A stretch of DNA of 39,305 nucleotides from Pirellula staleyi DSM 6068 (GCA_945870455.1 CAMBSL010000025.1:1-39305); one strand, 5' to 3'. Numbered from the stretch's first letter, positions 26,524-33,754 are shown. Notes: generated by a model from the letters alone, not told the origin. Numbers and translations are program-made.

Positions 26524-26803
26524 GGCGATGGACTGCTACCTGTGCCACACATGTCGCGCTGCTAACTGCTAATGACCCCACCGTCACGTTCTCGGCTGGC
26601 GATGGTCGCGGAGCGAAATCTTTCTCTTGTTGATTCCCGGATCAGATCAACAGCTTGAATCTAAACAGCATGTCCGTTGAACCATTTGTCTCCTATGCTA
26701 TACTTCAGCATTATTTTCGCCGCTTCTGCCTTCGTCGGCACTACAACAACCTCGTGCCTCAAATGGAAAATGCATGGTCTTTTGAACCCCGAAAATATTT
26801 CAT
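26524..26803. other. Gap before the nitric oxide synthase gene
   Basis: No gene is supported here. It holds a candidate promoter (26677-26704) and becomes A+T-rich just before the start codon. A 14-codon frame opens at the ATG at 26763 and overlaps the nos start. I see no inverted repeats or transposase remains that would mark an insertion boundary. Confidence 0.4.
26677..26704 (+). promoter_or_regulatory. Candidate promoter for the nitric oxide synthase gene
   Basis: TTGAAC (26677-26682) and TATACT (26699-26704) are separated by 16 bases, a good sigma-70 match, about 100 bases before the ATG at 26804. No strong ribosome binding site precedes that ATG. It was found by eye. Confidence 0.4.
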
Positions 26804-27964
26804 ATGAATACGAAGCCCGGTGCTCTTTTTCTTAAAGCGGAAACTTTTTTAAATACCTGTTATCACGAATTGGAAATCACCGACAGGCTGGCCTCCCGGC
26901 GGGAAGAAGTAAAAAAGGAGATAGCAGCCAGTGGAAGCTATTTTCAAACGGTCGAGGAACTCACACATGGTGCGCGGATGGCCTGGAGGAACAGCAACCG
27001 ATGTATTGGCCGGCTTTACTGGAAGACCCTTAAGGTCATAGACTCGCGGCATTGTTCGACTGATAACGAAATTTTTGAAGCCCTGGACCATCATGTAGAT
27101 TACGCTTTCAATAAGGGCGACATCAGGTCCGCCATAACGGTATTCAGGCAGCAAATGCCCGGTGAAGCAGAAGGGCCGAGAATCCTTAATCATCAACTGG
27201 TTCGTTTTGCAGGCCATAAGCAAACGGACGGCTCCGTGATAGGAGACCCCTCCGAAGTGGAATTTACCAGATGGTGTCGCGACCGGGGGCATTCCTTCGA
27301 ACACACGCCTTTTGATATGCTTCCACATGTCATTCAATGGCCGGGGCGCGCAGCAGCCATGAAGTTGTTTTCACCGCCGGAAGGGATGATCATCCCGATT
27401 GTACATCCGGATTTTGAATGGTTCGAAGCGTTAAACATTTATTGGTATGCCGTACCCATCATTTCCGAAATGATGCTGGAAATTGGCGGCATATGCTACA
27501 CCGCCGCACCTTTCAACGGATGGTACATGGGGACGGAAATTGGTTCAAGGAATTTCGGGGATGAAAACAGGTATGACCTGCTGCCGGTGGTTGCCCGTAA
27601 AATCGGGTTGGATACCAGCAATGATCATACACTCTGGAAAGACCGGGCGCTGGTGGAGTTAAACAGGGCGGTATTGTTTTCGTATCATCTGAAAGGCATC
27701 ACCATGTCGAGCCATCATGAAAAATCCGAACAGTTTATTCAGTTTGAATTGTCGGAGCAGCGGCGGGGCAGGAAAATAACCGCCGACTGGATGTGGATCA
27801 CTCCCCCGATGAGCGCATCGGCTACCAAGGTTTTCCATAAAAATTATGATAATACCGTAGTGACACCTAATTTTTTTTACCAGGATTCGGTGATCGGCAA
27901 ACCCAGGGATGAACCGATCCAAGGATGCCCTTTCCACAGCAATTCACTGAAAGAAAATCTATAA
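26804..27964 (+). CDS. nos: Nitric oxide synthase, oxygenase domain only (bacterial type)
   Basis: NOS makes nitric oxide and citrulline from arginine using haem and a pterin. The 386-residue protein carries the haem-thiolate site WRNSNRCIGR (Cys67 as ligand) preceded by GARMAW, and the substrate-channel block PFNGWYMGTEIGSRNFGDEN with the arginine-binding Glu245. The late DWMWITPPMSASATKVFH block includes Trp329 and Trp331, near the pterin site in known enzymes, and SHHEKSEQF comes before it. Like Bacillus enzymes it lacks a reductase domain and must borrow electrons from cellular flavoproteins. Codon use is odd: Arg is often AGG or CGG, whereas neighbours favour CGA, CGC and CGT, which points to acquisition. 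The tail GCPFHSN adds a Cys-His pair of unknown meaning. Confidence 0.94.
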   Translation: MNTKPGALFLKAETFLNTCYHELEITDRLASRREEVKKEIAASGSYFQTVEELTHGARMAWRNSNRCIGRLYWKTLKVIDSRHCSTDNEIFEALDHHVDYAFNKGDIRSAITVFRQQMPGEAEGPRILNHQLVRFAGHKQTDGSVIGDPSEVEFTRWCRDRGHSFEHTPFDMLPHVIQWPGRAAAMKLFSPPEGMIIPIVHPDFEWFEALNIYWYAVPIISEMMLEIGGICYTAAPFNGWYMGTEIGSRNFGDENRYDLLPVVARKIGLDTSNDHTLWKDRALVELNRAVLFSYHLKGITMSSHHEKSEQFIQFELSEQRRGRKITADWMWITPPMSASATKVFHKNYDNTVVTPNFFYQDSVIGKPRDEPIQGCPFHSNSLKENL

Positions 27965-28060
27965 ACTACGACACTCTCGTGATGGCTACCCTCACTCTGC
28001 CGGTCACCCGAATACATCCAAATTGAGCTAGTAAATTAGGTGTTGATTATTAGTTGGGCT

Positions 28061-28116
28061 AAACCGTACGCTAACGCGTTGCGGCTGATTAGCCGAAGGG
28101 CCTTAGCCCACGGTTT
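28061..28116. repeat. Two-hairpin palindromic repeat related in plan to the REP-like repeat
   Basis: AAACCGT (28061-28067) and ACGGTTT (28110-28116) are complementary ends. Inside are two hairpins: ACGC-TAAC-GCGT (28068-28079) and GGGC-CTTA-GCCC (28098-28109), around a central CGGCT-GATT-AGCCG (28082-28095). Each half reads AGCCG-NN-stem-NNTA-stem-ACGGTTT, the same plan as the half-units of the 8994, 25142 and 33527 repeats. It sits between the convergent nos and transporter genes, where it could end transcription from both sides. Confidence 0.7.
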
Positions 28117-28150
28117 TCGGCCCATGTTGTGATCGCCGGCGTAGATTATC

Positions 28151-29527
28151 TCATGTGCGATTTCTCGCAATCCCGGCATTGTTAAGAATCGGTGCAGAGG
28201 CGTGGATTTTTATTGAAGTTCCGGCCTTGATTCTCGAAAAATAGACCGCCGCGATGACCGTAAAGACCAAGCTAATCGCCACCGATATCCAGCAGGCCCA
28301 CCGAAACCCGATCCAAATTTGCGTTGTGGAAGAAACGTCCGCCTTTGGCAAAAAGTTTCGGAAGATCATGATGGCGACATACCCGCAGTAGCCTAACGAA
28401 TCAACAACATACATCAGAAAGCCAATGTTGCCCCTGTCGCGGGTCAAAGCAATCATCCGCTCGAACACTGTGGTGTGAATGGCCACATAGGGCAAGTACA
28501 GGCCCGCTCCGACCATCACCATAAATCCAAGCGGCGAAATGATCGACATGTCTTGAAGGAGCATTGAGCCAGCGATCATCAGAAAGCCTACGAAGGATAC
28601 GCCAAACGAAAGCAACAAAGCTCGCTTGTTGTCCCGAATTGCAACGCTGATACCGTTTACCACAAGCACGATGGCTGCAACACAACTATCGATGGTCGCA
28701 TAGGCTGAGGGCTTTACGTTTGCCCCCATTCCCAAAAGTATCTCGGGCGCAAAGTCGTCTCGCAAACTCCGAAGGATGGTCGTCAAAAAGTACAATACAG
28801 CCACCGATCCAATGCCAATGCCGTACGTCGACAGCAACCTCCACCGATCTGCTCCCGACATGGGCGAGCGTTCGCTTCGTTCCGATATATCGTGATCAGT
28901 GGGTGAAGGGACTTGCGCAAGCATCCAAACACTTACCAGCAACGGAACGACAAATAGCAGCCCTGCAATAAACGGCATCCATCGTTCCGCAACCACCATC
29001 GAAAGCCCTAACGATTCGGTCGAATATCCAAGTACCCATTGCCCAATCGTTTTCGAAAAGCCACCCGCCAATATAAAACTTGCACAAAGCCCCGCCGTCA
29101 AGGCTTCTGTCATGCGTCGTCCCTCAAGGAAACCGAGCACCAGACCAAAGACCATCCCCAGCGGCAGCCCATTCAGAAAAATGGCGAGTATATGAAACGG
29201 AGGAGGAACGAGAGCAAACAAGAGCAATGCCAGGTGAGACGCCAAGATCAACCCCAGCAGCAGCACCGCGCGCTTGCCGCGTGACACTTCCGAAACAACT
29301 TTCACTCCGATCAGTTTCGAAATCAGATAACCGATAACTTGAGCTGAAACCAGCACGGTCTTTTGATCCCAATCCGACAAAACGGCTTCTTGGTAGGACG
29401 CAGCCGTGAAAGGCTTTCGGAACATATACATGCAAAAGTACGTCCCAAAGGCAGCGGTAACCGCCCACAGGTTGAGCAACCATGGACGCTTGCTCAATTC
29501 AAGTTGAAGTCGTGATGTAAAGTACAT
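28151..29527 (-). CDS. Multi-pass membrane transporter of the phosphonate cluster (MFS-like, DUF5690-like)
   Basis: The 458-residue protein has about twelve hydrophobic segments in two halves joined by a polar loop (PTDHDISERSERSPMSGADR) near residue 215, the plan of major facilitator transporters. Blocks such as AAFGTYFCMYMFRKPFTAAS near the start and NIGFLMYVVDSLGYCGYVAI late on resemble DUF5690-type transporters. I assign the substrate by context only: the next upstream genes on the same strand encode phosphonate-cleaving enzymes, so uptake of 2-aminoethylphosphonate or a related compound is likely. Its leader carries a 26-base sequence nearly identical to the one before phnZ. The ATG at 29527 fits the alignment of the first membrane segment. 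Confidence 0.75.
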   Translation of the reverse strand: MYFTSRLQLELSKRPWLLNLWAVTAAFGTYFCMYMFRKPFTAASYQEAVLSDWDQKTVLVSAQVIGYLISKLIGVKVVSEVSRGKRAVLLLGLILASHLALLLFALVPPPFHILAIFLNGLPLGMVFGLVLGFLEGRRMTEALTAGLCASFILAGGFSKTIGQWVLGYSTESLGLSMVVAERWMPFIAGLLFVVPLLVSVWMLAQVPSPTDHDISERSERSPMSGADRWRLLSTYGIGIGSVAVLYFLTTILRSLRDDFAPEILLGMGANVKPSAYATIDSCVAAIVLVVNGISVAIRDNKRALLLSFGVSFVGFLMIAGSMLLQDMSIISPLGFMVMVGAGLYLPYVAIHTTVFERMIALTRDRGNIGFLMYVVDSLGYCGYVAIMIFRNFLPKADVSSTTQIWIGFRWACWISVAISLVFTVIAAVYFSRIKAGTSIKIHASAPILNNAGIARNRT

Positions 29528-29553
29528 ACTGGATTTCTATAGGATGATCCTAA

Positions 29554-29579
29554 GGCGAGCGGCAGACTGAAATCTACCA
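29554..29579 (-). repeat. Leader repeat before the transporter gene
   Basis: On the minus strand it reads TGGTAGATTTCAGTCTGCCG followed by CTCGCC. It matches 30177-30202 at 24 of 26 positions and lies 27 bases before the transporter ATG. It may be a shared operator or leader, or a small dispersed repeat. Confidence 0.5.
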
Positions 29580-29597
29580 CAAATGGATCGGCCGATC

Positions 29598-30161
29598 CTA
29601 CGCAGTTGCCGCTTCGGAACAAACCGTTAGCAAGGGAACAAAATACTCAATGTTGGGTATTTCCTTTTGCTCATCCTTGGCCAGATCATCCCATCGCCGA
29701 AGCACCAACGCTTCCTGGCAGTAAGGCTCGGCGCGAAATGATTCAAGCTCATCGTTCGACATGAGTCCCCCTTGATCGTGAAAGCTTTTGAGCGACGTGG
29801 GTGATAACGAGTGGGCGTATTCCGGCTCTACGGTGCAAAGAAATCGCTTTGCCAGCACGTGAAGTCGCACTGGATCTGCAACCTCGATTCCAAAGTTGAC
29901 CAGCAACCACTGGTACGCTTTTTCTTCGTGAAAATCATTCAGGTCTTCGTCATCGCTTTCCGGTAAATCACACTCGCCGATGATATGCCCAATATCATGG
30001 AGCAGCGCCGCAGCCACCAACGGTTGGCTCGCTCCCGACTCCTCGGCAAGGAGGGCGGCTTGGATCGCGTGTTCCAATTGCGATACACACTCGTCGCCGT
30101 ACCGGCCATTTCCACGCTCTTGAAAGACTCGGATGACCCTCTCGACTGCTTTGTTTTTCAT
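29598..30161 (-). CDS. phnZ: PhnZ-type HD-domain diiron oxygenase of phosphonate degradation
   Basis: This 187-residue HD-domain protein fits the phosphonate-operon HD family (TIGR03276), whose studied member PhnZ splits (R)-2-amino-1-hydroxyethylphosphonate into glycine and phosphate with O2. Diiron ligands are visible: His31, His55-Asp56, His78, His101 and Asp158. It also has Tyr21 and Glu24 in YGDECVSQLEH, which match PhnZ Tyr24 and Glu27, and Lys105, Ser123 and Arg155 at the spacing of PhnZ phosphonate-binding residues, as I recall them. So it is more likely an oxygenase than a phosphohydrolase. The partner hydroxylase PhnY is not in the window. A purine-rich AAAGGAAG precedes the ATG, and the leader repeat lies 16 bases upstream. 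Confidence 0.85.
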   Translation of the reverse strand: MKNKAVERVIRVFQERGNGRYGDECVSQLEHAIQAALLAEESGASQPLVAAALLHDIGHIIGECDLPESDDEDLNDFHEEKAYQWLLVNFGIEVADPVRLHVLAKRFLCTVEPEYAHSLSPTSLKSFHDQGGLMSNDELESFRAEPYCQEALVLRRWDDLAKDEQKEIPNIEYFVPLLTVCSEAATA

Positions 30162-30176
30162 TTTTTTCTTCCTTTA

Positions 30177-30202
30177 GGCGAGCGGCAAACTGAAAACTAC
30201 CA
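30177..30202 (-). repeat. Leader repeat before phnZ
   Basis: This is the second copy of the 26-base sequence at 29554-29579 (24 of 26 identical, same strand), reading GGTAGTTTTCAGTTTGCCGC then TCGCC towards phnZ. It lies 16 bases before the phnZ ATG, directly upstream of its ribosome binding site. Confidence 0.5.
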
Positions 30203-30232
30203 ATCGCAACCCGATACGTAAGTTGCTTTAAT

Positions 30233-30294
30233 GGTAAGACGGACTTCCGAGTCCGTCGAATTTCCAATTGACGGACTTGGAAGTCCGCCGTACC
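30233..30294. repeat. Inverted repeat between phnX and phnZ
   Basis: GGTAAGACGGACTTCC (30233-30248) pairs with GGAAGTCCGCCGTACC (30279-30294), with an inner GACGGACT-TCCG-AGTCCGTC hairpin in the left half. It is the main content of the 202-base gap between the two genes and could attenuate transcription between them. The motif GACGGACTT occurs twice. Confidence 0.65.
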
Positions 30295-30432
30295 GCACTT
30301 ACTCGCCTTATCACATATGCGCACTGGATTGTGATCATCGACAATTCGACACGTATATGGTAGCCGAATACCCGCTGGTCATTCTGAAGATCGGATGCAG
30401 ATCCGAAGAAGGAATTGTGAAGATCCTTGCCT

Positions 30433-31230
30433 TCATTTCTGAAACAAGTCTGCGAGCTCAACCACCGATTCCACGACAAGATCAGCTCCCGCTCGCAAGA
30501 ACTCTTGCTCGATGCCGAGGAGTGTTGCGTGCAATTCACTCGGATGGATCTTTTCAACATCCGACTCGGACAAACCGAGAGCATTCCCTGTTTTGGAAAC
30601 GGCGACGGTGATGCAACCCGCACTTCGCCCCGCGTGAATGCCCGCTACCGAGTCATCCACGATCATCACGTTTTTCATCGGATAGACACCGAGCAGTTCG
30701 GCTGCCCGATAGTTGAGCCATGGTGCCGGTCGACCAGCGATCACTTCGTCCGAGCAAACCGAGACATCAGGAGAATAGCCCTGAGCTGCTGCAAACGGTA
30801 TGACGACATCCAAGAGCTCTCGGGTGTAACCTGTGGTTGAGCCGATCTTGATCCCTTGTTTTCGAAAGAATTCAATCGCTTGCGGAACGCCCGAAATCGG
30901 TGTTGAATGGGTGCTCAATATTTGCTTCTGCAACACGAGGAATGTTTCGTACAGTTGCAGCACGTCCGATTCTTTCGGATCGAAACCGTAAAGTGATTTC
31001 CATTTCATCGCGATGCGAGGCATGGCAAACATCGCTCGGATGTGGTCGAGTTTGGCTTGACCCATGGGTTCGCGCGCTTCCGCTTCCGTGACCTCGATTC
31101 CGCAATGGGAAAAGATACTTTTAAAAACGGCGACAGGAGCCAGGCTACCGAAGTCGATGGTGGTTCCTGCCCAGTCAAATAGAATCGCCTTAACTGAGGC
31201 AAAATCGATCGGTGTTTCAACGCGCATCAT
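30433..31230 (-). CDS. phnX: Phosphonoacetaldehyde hydrolase (phosphonatase)
   Basis: PhnX cleaves the C-P bond of phosphonoacetaldehyde to acetaldehyde and phosphate. The 265-residue haloacid-dehalogenase-fold protein shows KAILFDWAGTTIDFGSLAPV with nucleophile Asp19. The cap-domain Lys60 in EPMGQAKLDHIRAM forms the Schiff base; the 41-residue spacing equals that of the Bacillus enzyme (Asp12, Lys53). It also has STTGYTRELLDVV, VCSDEVIAGRPAPW and NVMIVDDSVAGIHAGRSAGC. I chose the ATG at 31230, which overlaps the TGA of the FAD enzyme gene (ATGA); the frame opens far upstream inside that gene. The coupling strongly suggests that the FAD enzyme makes its substrate. Confidence 0.95.
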   Translation of the reverse strand: MMRVETPIDFASVKAILFDWAGTTIDFGSLAPVAVFKSIFSHCGIEVTEAEAREPMGQAKLDHIRAMFAMPRIAMKWKSLYGFDPKESDVLQLYETFLVLQKQILSTHSTPISGVPQAIEFFRKQGIKIGSTTGYTRELLDVVIPFAAAQGYSPDVSVCSDEVIAGRPAPWLNYRAAELLGVYPMKNVMIVDDSVAGIHAGRSAGCITVAVSKTGNALGLSESDVEKIHPSELHATLLGIEQEFLRAGADLVVESVVELADLFQK

Positions 31231-32369
31231 GATTCTTGACTCCAACGTTTCCAGGTTCGTTCGGCAACACCAAAAGCAAGTGTCATTCCACTTCCACCCA
31301 GGCCCGTCGCAATGTGAACATTTGGGATCGGCTCGCTTTCGAACACGATTCCATCCGCATATTTCGAATATGTCCCGTTCCATCGGCTTTCGATTTGCCA
31401 CGATGGGAGCTGAATGATCTGCGTTAGCTCGCGAAGTATCAATCGATCGATCTCTGCGGAATCGAACGGCTCGATGTCGGAGTCGTACTCATGAGAATCT
31501 CCCAATACAACTCGTCCTGCATCGTCTTGTGAAGCCATCACGTGAATGCCAAAGCGGTCAAGTTCAGGAGTCTCCGTCGATATGCGTTCGATGAGCAACT
31601 TGAGAGTTGGGCAATGTCGAAAGCTTGAATAGTGTCGCAGGGTGAGCCCGCTGGCAAGGTGAGGCCCGAGTCTCCAGGATCCGGTTTGGCCGACGGTGCG
31701 CATCATTTGGAGTTTGCATTTCCGGATCGGTGTCTCGCGAAACACTTCGGGAAACAGGGTTTCAAAATCGTGCCCCGAGCAAACGATGATACGATCAAAT
31801 TGACTCTCTTGATAACCAGGGGTCCGAATCCAGCCAGCGCCTACTTCCACGACAGGCGTACTGAAATGGAACTTTACGCCGAATGATTCATTCAAGAATT
31901 TCGGCAGGGCCCGAACAGCGTTGGTCGGATTGACACACAACTCCATGTCACTGAAAAGCCCGCCGAGAAATCCATTGGGTTGGACCGCAGGCGATAGAGC
32001 ATGGCACTGGCTTGGGTTTAAGAGCTTGAGATGCGAACCCAACTCCCCGTCTTTACCAAAATCGAAGTACTCGCGTAGAACATTCCATTCGTCGTCGTGG
32101 TGTGCAAGGTGGAGCGACCCAACTTGATCGACCCAGATGTCGGTCCTTTCGGCTAAACGAAGCCAACGTTCACGTGCAACCATAGCGACCGGACGAGACA
32201 CCTCGGGTTGGCCGATTGGCCATACCATGCCAAAATTGCGTATGGATGCCTCGCTGGCCCTTGCGGTTCGTTCAAAAACGGTGACCGCATGCCCGCGTTC
32301 CGCCGCAGACCAAGCATGCGCCAGCCCGACGATCCCCGCTCCAACAATGCCTATCTTTTGTTTCTTCAT
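31227..32369 (-). CDS. FAD-dependent oxidoreductase of phosphonate catabolism (TIGR03364 type)
   Basis: The 380-residue protein belongs to the DAO/glycine oxidase-like flavoenzymes: a dinucleotide site at the N-terminus (KIGIVGAGIVGLAHAWSAAE, then VTVFERT), ASEASIRNFGMVWPIGQPE, and a C-terminal GTYSKYADGIVFESEPIPN followed by the FAD-contact HIATGLGGSGMTLAFG. I assign it to the TIGR03364 type, which occurs with phosphonate genes. Relatives (PbfD, as I recall) oxidise 2-aminoethylphosphonate or its N-methyl form to phosphonoacetaldehyde. The four-base overlap with phnX fits that role here. It would stand in for PhnW transaminase, which is absent. Substrate preference cannot be told from sequence. 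Confidence 0.85.
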   Translation of the reverse strand: MKKQKIGIVGAGIVGLAHAWSAAERGHAVTVFERTARASEASIRNFGMVWPIGQPEVSRPVAMVARERWLRLAERTDIWVDQVGSLHLAHHDDEWNVLREYFDFGKDGELGSHLKLLNPSQCHALSPAVQPNGFLGGLFSDMELCVNPTNAVRALPKFLNESFGVKFHFSTPVVEVGAGWIRTPGYQESQFDRIIVCSGHDFETLFPEVFRETPIRKCKLQMMRTVGQTGSWRLGPHLASGLTLRHYSSFRHCPTLKLLIERISTETPELDRFGIHVMASQDDAGRVVLGDSHEYDSDIEPFDSAEIDRLILRELTQIIQLPSWQIESRWNGTYSKYADGIVFESEPIPNVHIATGLGGSGMTLAFGVAERTWKRWSQES

Positions 32370-32375
32370 GGGTCT

Positions 32376-32404
32376 ATGGTAAGAACGTATTGCGAGCTTG
32401 ACAA
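32376..32404. promoter_or_regulatory. Possible overlapping divergent promoters of the phosphonate genes
   Basis: In the 65-base gap between the FAD enzyme gene and the alcohol dehydrogenase gene, TTGACAA (32398-32404) can serve as a -35 box both ways. On the minus strand TTGTCA is followed after 17 bases by TACCAT (32381-32376), which would start the FAD gene transcript at or near its ATG. On the plus strand TTGACA has no clear -10. It was found by eye. Confidence 0.3.
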
Positions 32405-32434
32405 CACCTGTCTTCTTTCAGGAACAAATGGGAA

Positions 32435-33529
32435 ATGGCACTTTTGGCTTCGACTACCGCACTCTTGTTCCAAGGTCCTGGGCAGCCATGGTTATTCGAG
32501 AGCGTGCCTATTCCGCAGCCACGAAACGGCGATATTTTGGTGCGAGTGCTTGCCTGCACCATTTGCGGAAGCGATCTCCATTCCATATCCGGTCGCCGAA
32601 CGGTTCCAACTCCATCGGTTCTAGGACATGAGATCGTTGGCGAAATCGTTGAGTTTGGACCGACAGTCAGTCGATTGTCGATTGACGGTACTCCGTTGCA
32701 TGTTGGTACACGAGTGTGTTGGTCGCTCGTAGCGAATTGCGATCACTGCTTCTACTGCGAACACGACTTACCGCAAAAGTGCTCCACGATGATCAAATAC
32801 GGTCATCACGCTTATAGTTGCCCTATCGATTTGACGGGCGGATTTGCGGGACATTGCCTATTGGTGAGCGGAACCAAGATCATGCAATTGCCTGCTTCGA
32901 TGCCGTTGGAAGTGGCTTGCCCGATCAGTTGCGCAACGGCCACGATCGCATCCGCGATGGAAACAGCCAAGATCGTTCAAGGTGAAACGGTGGTTGTCTT
33001 TGGTGCAGGTATGCTGGGAGTGACCGCGTGCGCGATGGCAAAGGACTTGGGGGCGGGCAAGGTTGTTTGCGTTGAAAGATCTGCGGTGCGCCGTGAATCG
33101 TCCCTTCTCTTTGGAGCCGACATTGCAATCGAAGATTCACAGCTCAGCGAAGTGGTTCGCGACCTGACAAACGGTCGCGGAGCAGATTGCGTGTTGGAGT
33201 GCAGCGGTTCCAACCAAGCGTTTGAAAGTACGATGAATGTCATGCGGTTAGGCGGAAGAGTCGTTCTCGTCGGGGCAGTCTTTCCACAAGAACCGGTTCC
33301 GATTGTGCTTGAACGCATCGTTCGGCGCAACCTGTTGGTTGCCGGCATACACAACTATGCCCCGCGAAACCTCAAGCAAGCCGCCGATTTTTTGTCTGCA
33401 TCTGGGGGTAAGTACCCATTCGAATCTTTGGTTTCGGCCTGGTATCCATTTACCGAAATAGAAAGGGCCGTCGAGCATGCATGTAGTGGAAGAGCAGTTC
33501 GTGTAGGCTTAAAGCCGACTCCCATCTAG
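32435..33529 (+). CDS. Zinc-dependent alcohol dehydrogenase of phosphonate catabolism (TIGR03366 type)
   Basis: The 364-residue protein is a medium-chain dehydrogenase. Catalytic zinc ligands are in CTICGSDLHS (Cys44) and LGHEIVGE (His65, Glu66). The structural zinc set is Cys102, Cys105, Cys108 and Cys116 in CDHCFYCEHDLPQKC. The Rossmann site is VVFGAGMLGVTACAMAKDLG. It fits the phosphonate-associated dehydrogenase group TIGR03366. Its substrate is not known; it might act on a hydroxy- or aldehyde intermediate, or on acetaldehyde made by PhnX. It is transcribed away from the FAD enzyme gene, sharing a 65-base promoter region. A REP-like repeat (copy 3) starts at its stop codon. Confidence 0.85.
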   Translation: MALLASTTALLFQGPGQPWLFESVPIPQPRNGDILVRVLACTICGSDLHSISGRRTVPTPSVLGHEIVGEIVEFGPTVSRLSIDGTPLHVGTRVCWSLVANCDHCFYCEHDLPQKCSTMIKYGHHAYSCPIDLTGGFAGHCLLVSGTKIMQLPASMPLEVACPISCATATIASAMETAKIVQGETVVVFGAGMLGVTACAMAKDLGAGKVVCVERSAVRRESSLLFGADIAIEDSQLSEVVRDLTNGRGADCVLECSGSNQAFESTMNVMRLGGRVVLVGAVFPQEPVPIVLERIVRRNLLVAGIHNYAPRNLKQAADFLSASGGKYPFESLVSAWYPFTEIERAVEHACSGRAVRVGLKPTPI

Positions 33530-33629
33530 CCATTTGGCGATAGCCCCGGTTCTCGACGAATGTCGAGCAATTGGAAAACCGGGGCTATCGCCCAACGGCT
33601 AATTGGGTTGAAAAACAGTTGCGGATGTG
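33527..33629 (-). repeat. REP-like palindromic repeat, copy 3 (inverted orientation)
   Basis: This copy is in the opposite direction to copies 1 and 2. It starts within the stop codon of the alcohol dehydrogenase gene and ends before the PhoH gene leader. On the minus strand it shows CACATCCGCAACTGTTTTTC as in copy 1, then the two arms and the inner CTCGAC-ATTC-GTCGAG hairpin. One outer end differs (ATTTGGCG in place of the TTCGGGCG-like sequence), so the base of the stem is weaker. Confidence 0.85.
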
Positions 33630-33754
33630 CTTAGCTGCGCGGCAGGACCGTTCCTGGTCAGTCACACGTCAATACGTCAATTCGCCGCCCAACTTCATCA
33701 AAACTTCACGAAGGGACGATTGCGATCCGGCGGTCGGCGGGCACATACTCTCAC

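Noticed and set aside
26524..28150. Insertion sequence or integron around the nitric oxide synthase gene
   Set aside because: I find no transposase or integrase frame, no inverted ends and no direct target repeats on either side of the gene.
29598..30161. HD phosphohydrolase acting on nucleotides
   Set aside because: Tyr21, Glu24, Lys105, Ser123 and Arg155 match the PhnZ set and the neighbours are phosphonate genes, so an oxygenase is more likely.
33666..33681. Pho box before the PhoH gene
   Set aside because: The repeats are 8 bases apart with no spacer. The known Pho box has 7-base repeats at 11-base spacing, so I list it only as a repeat worth testing.
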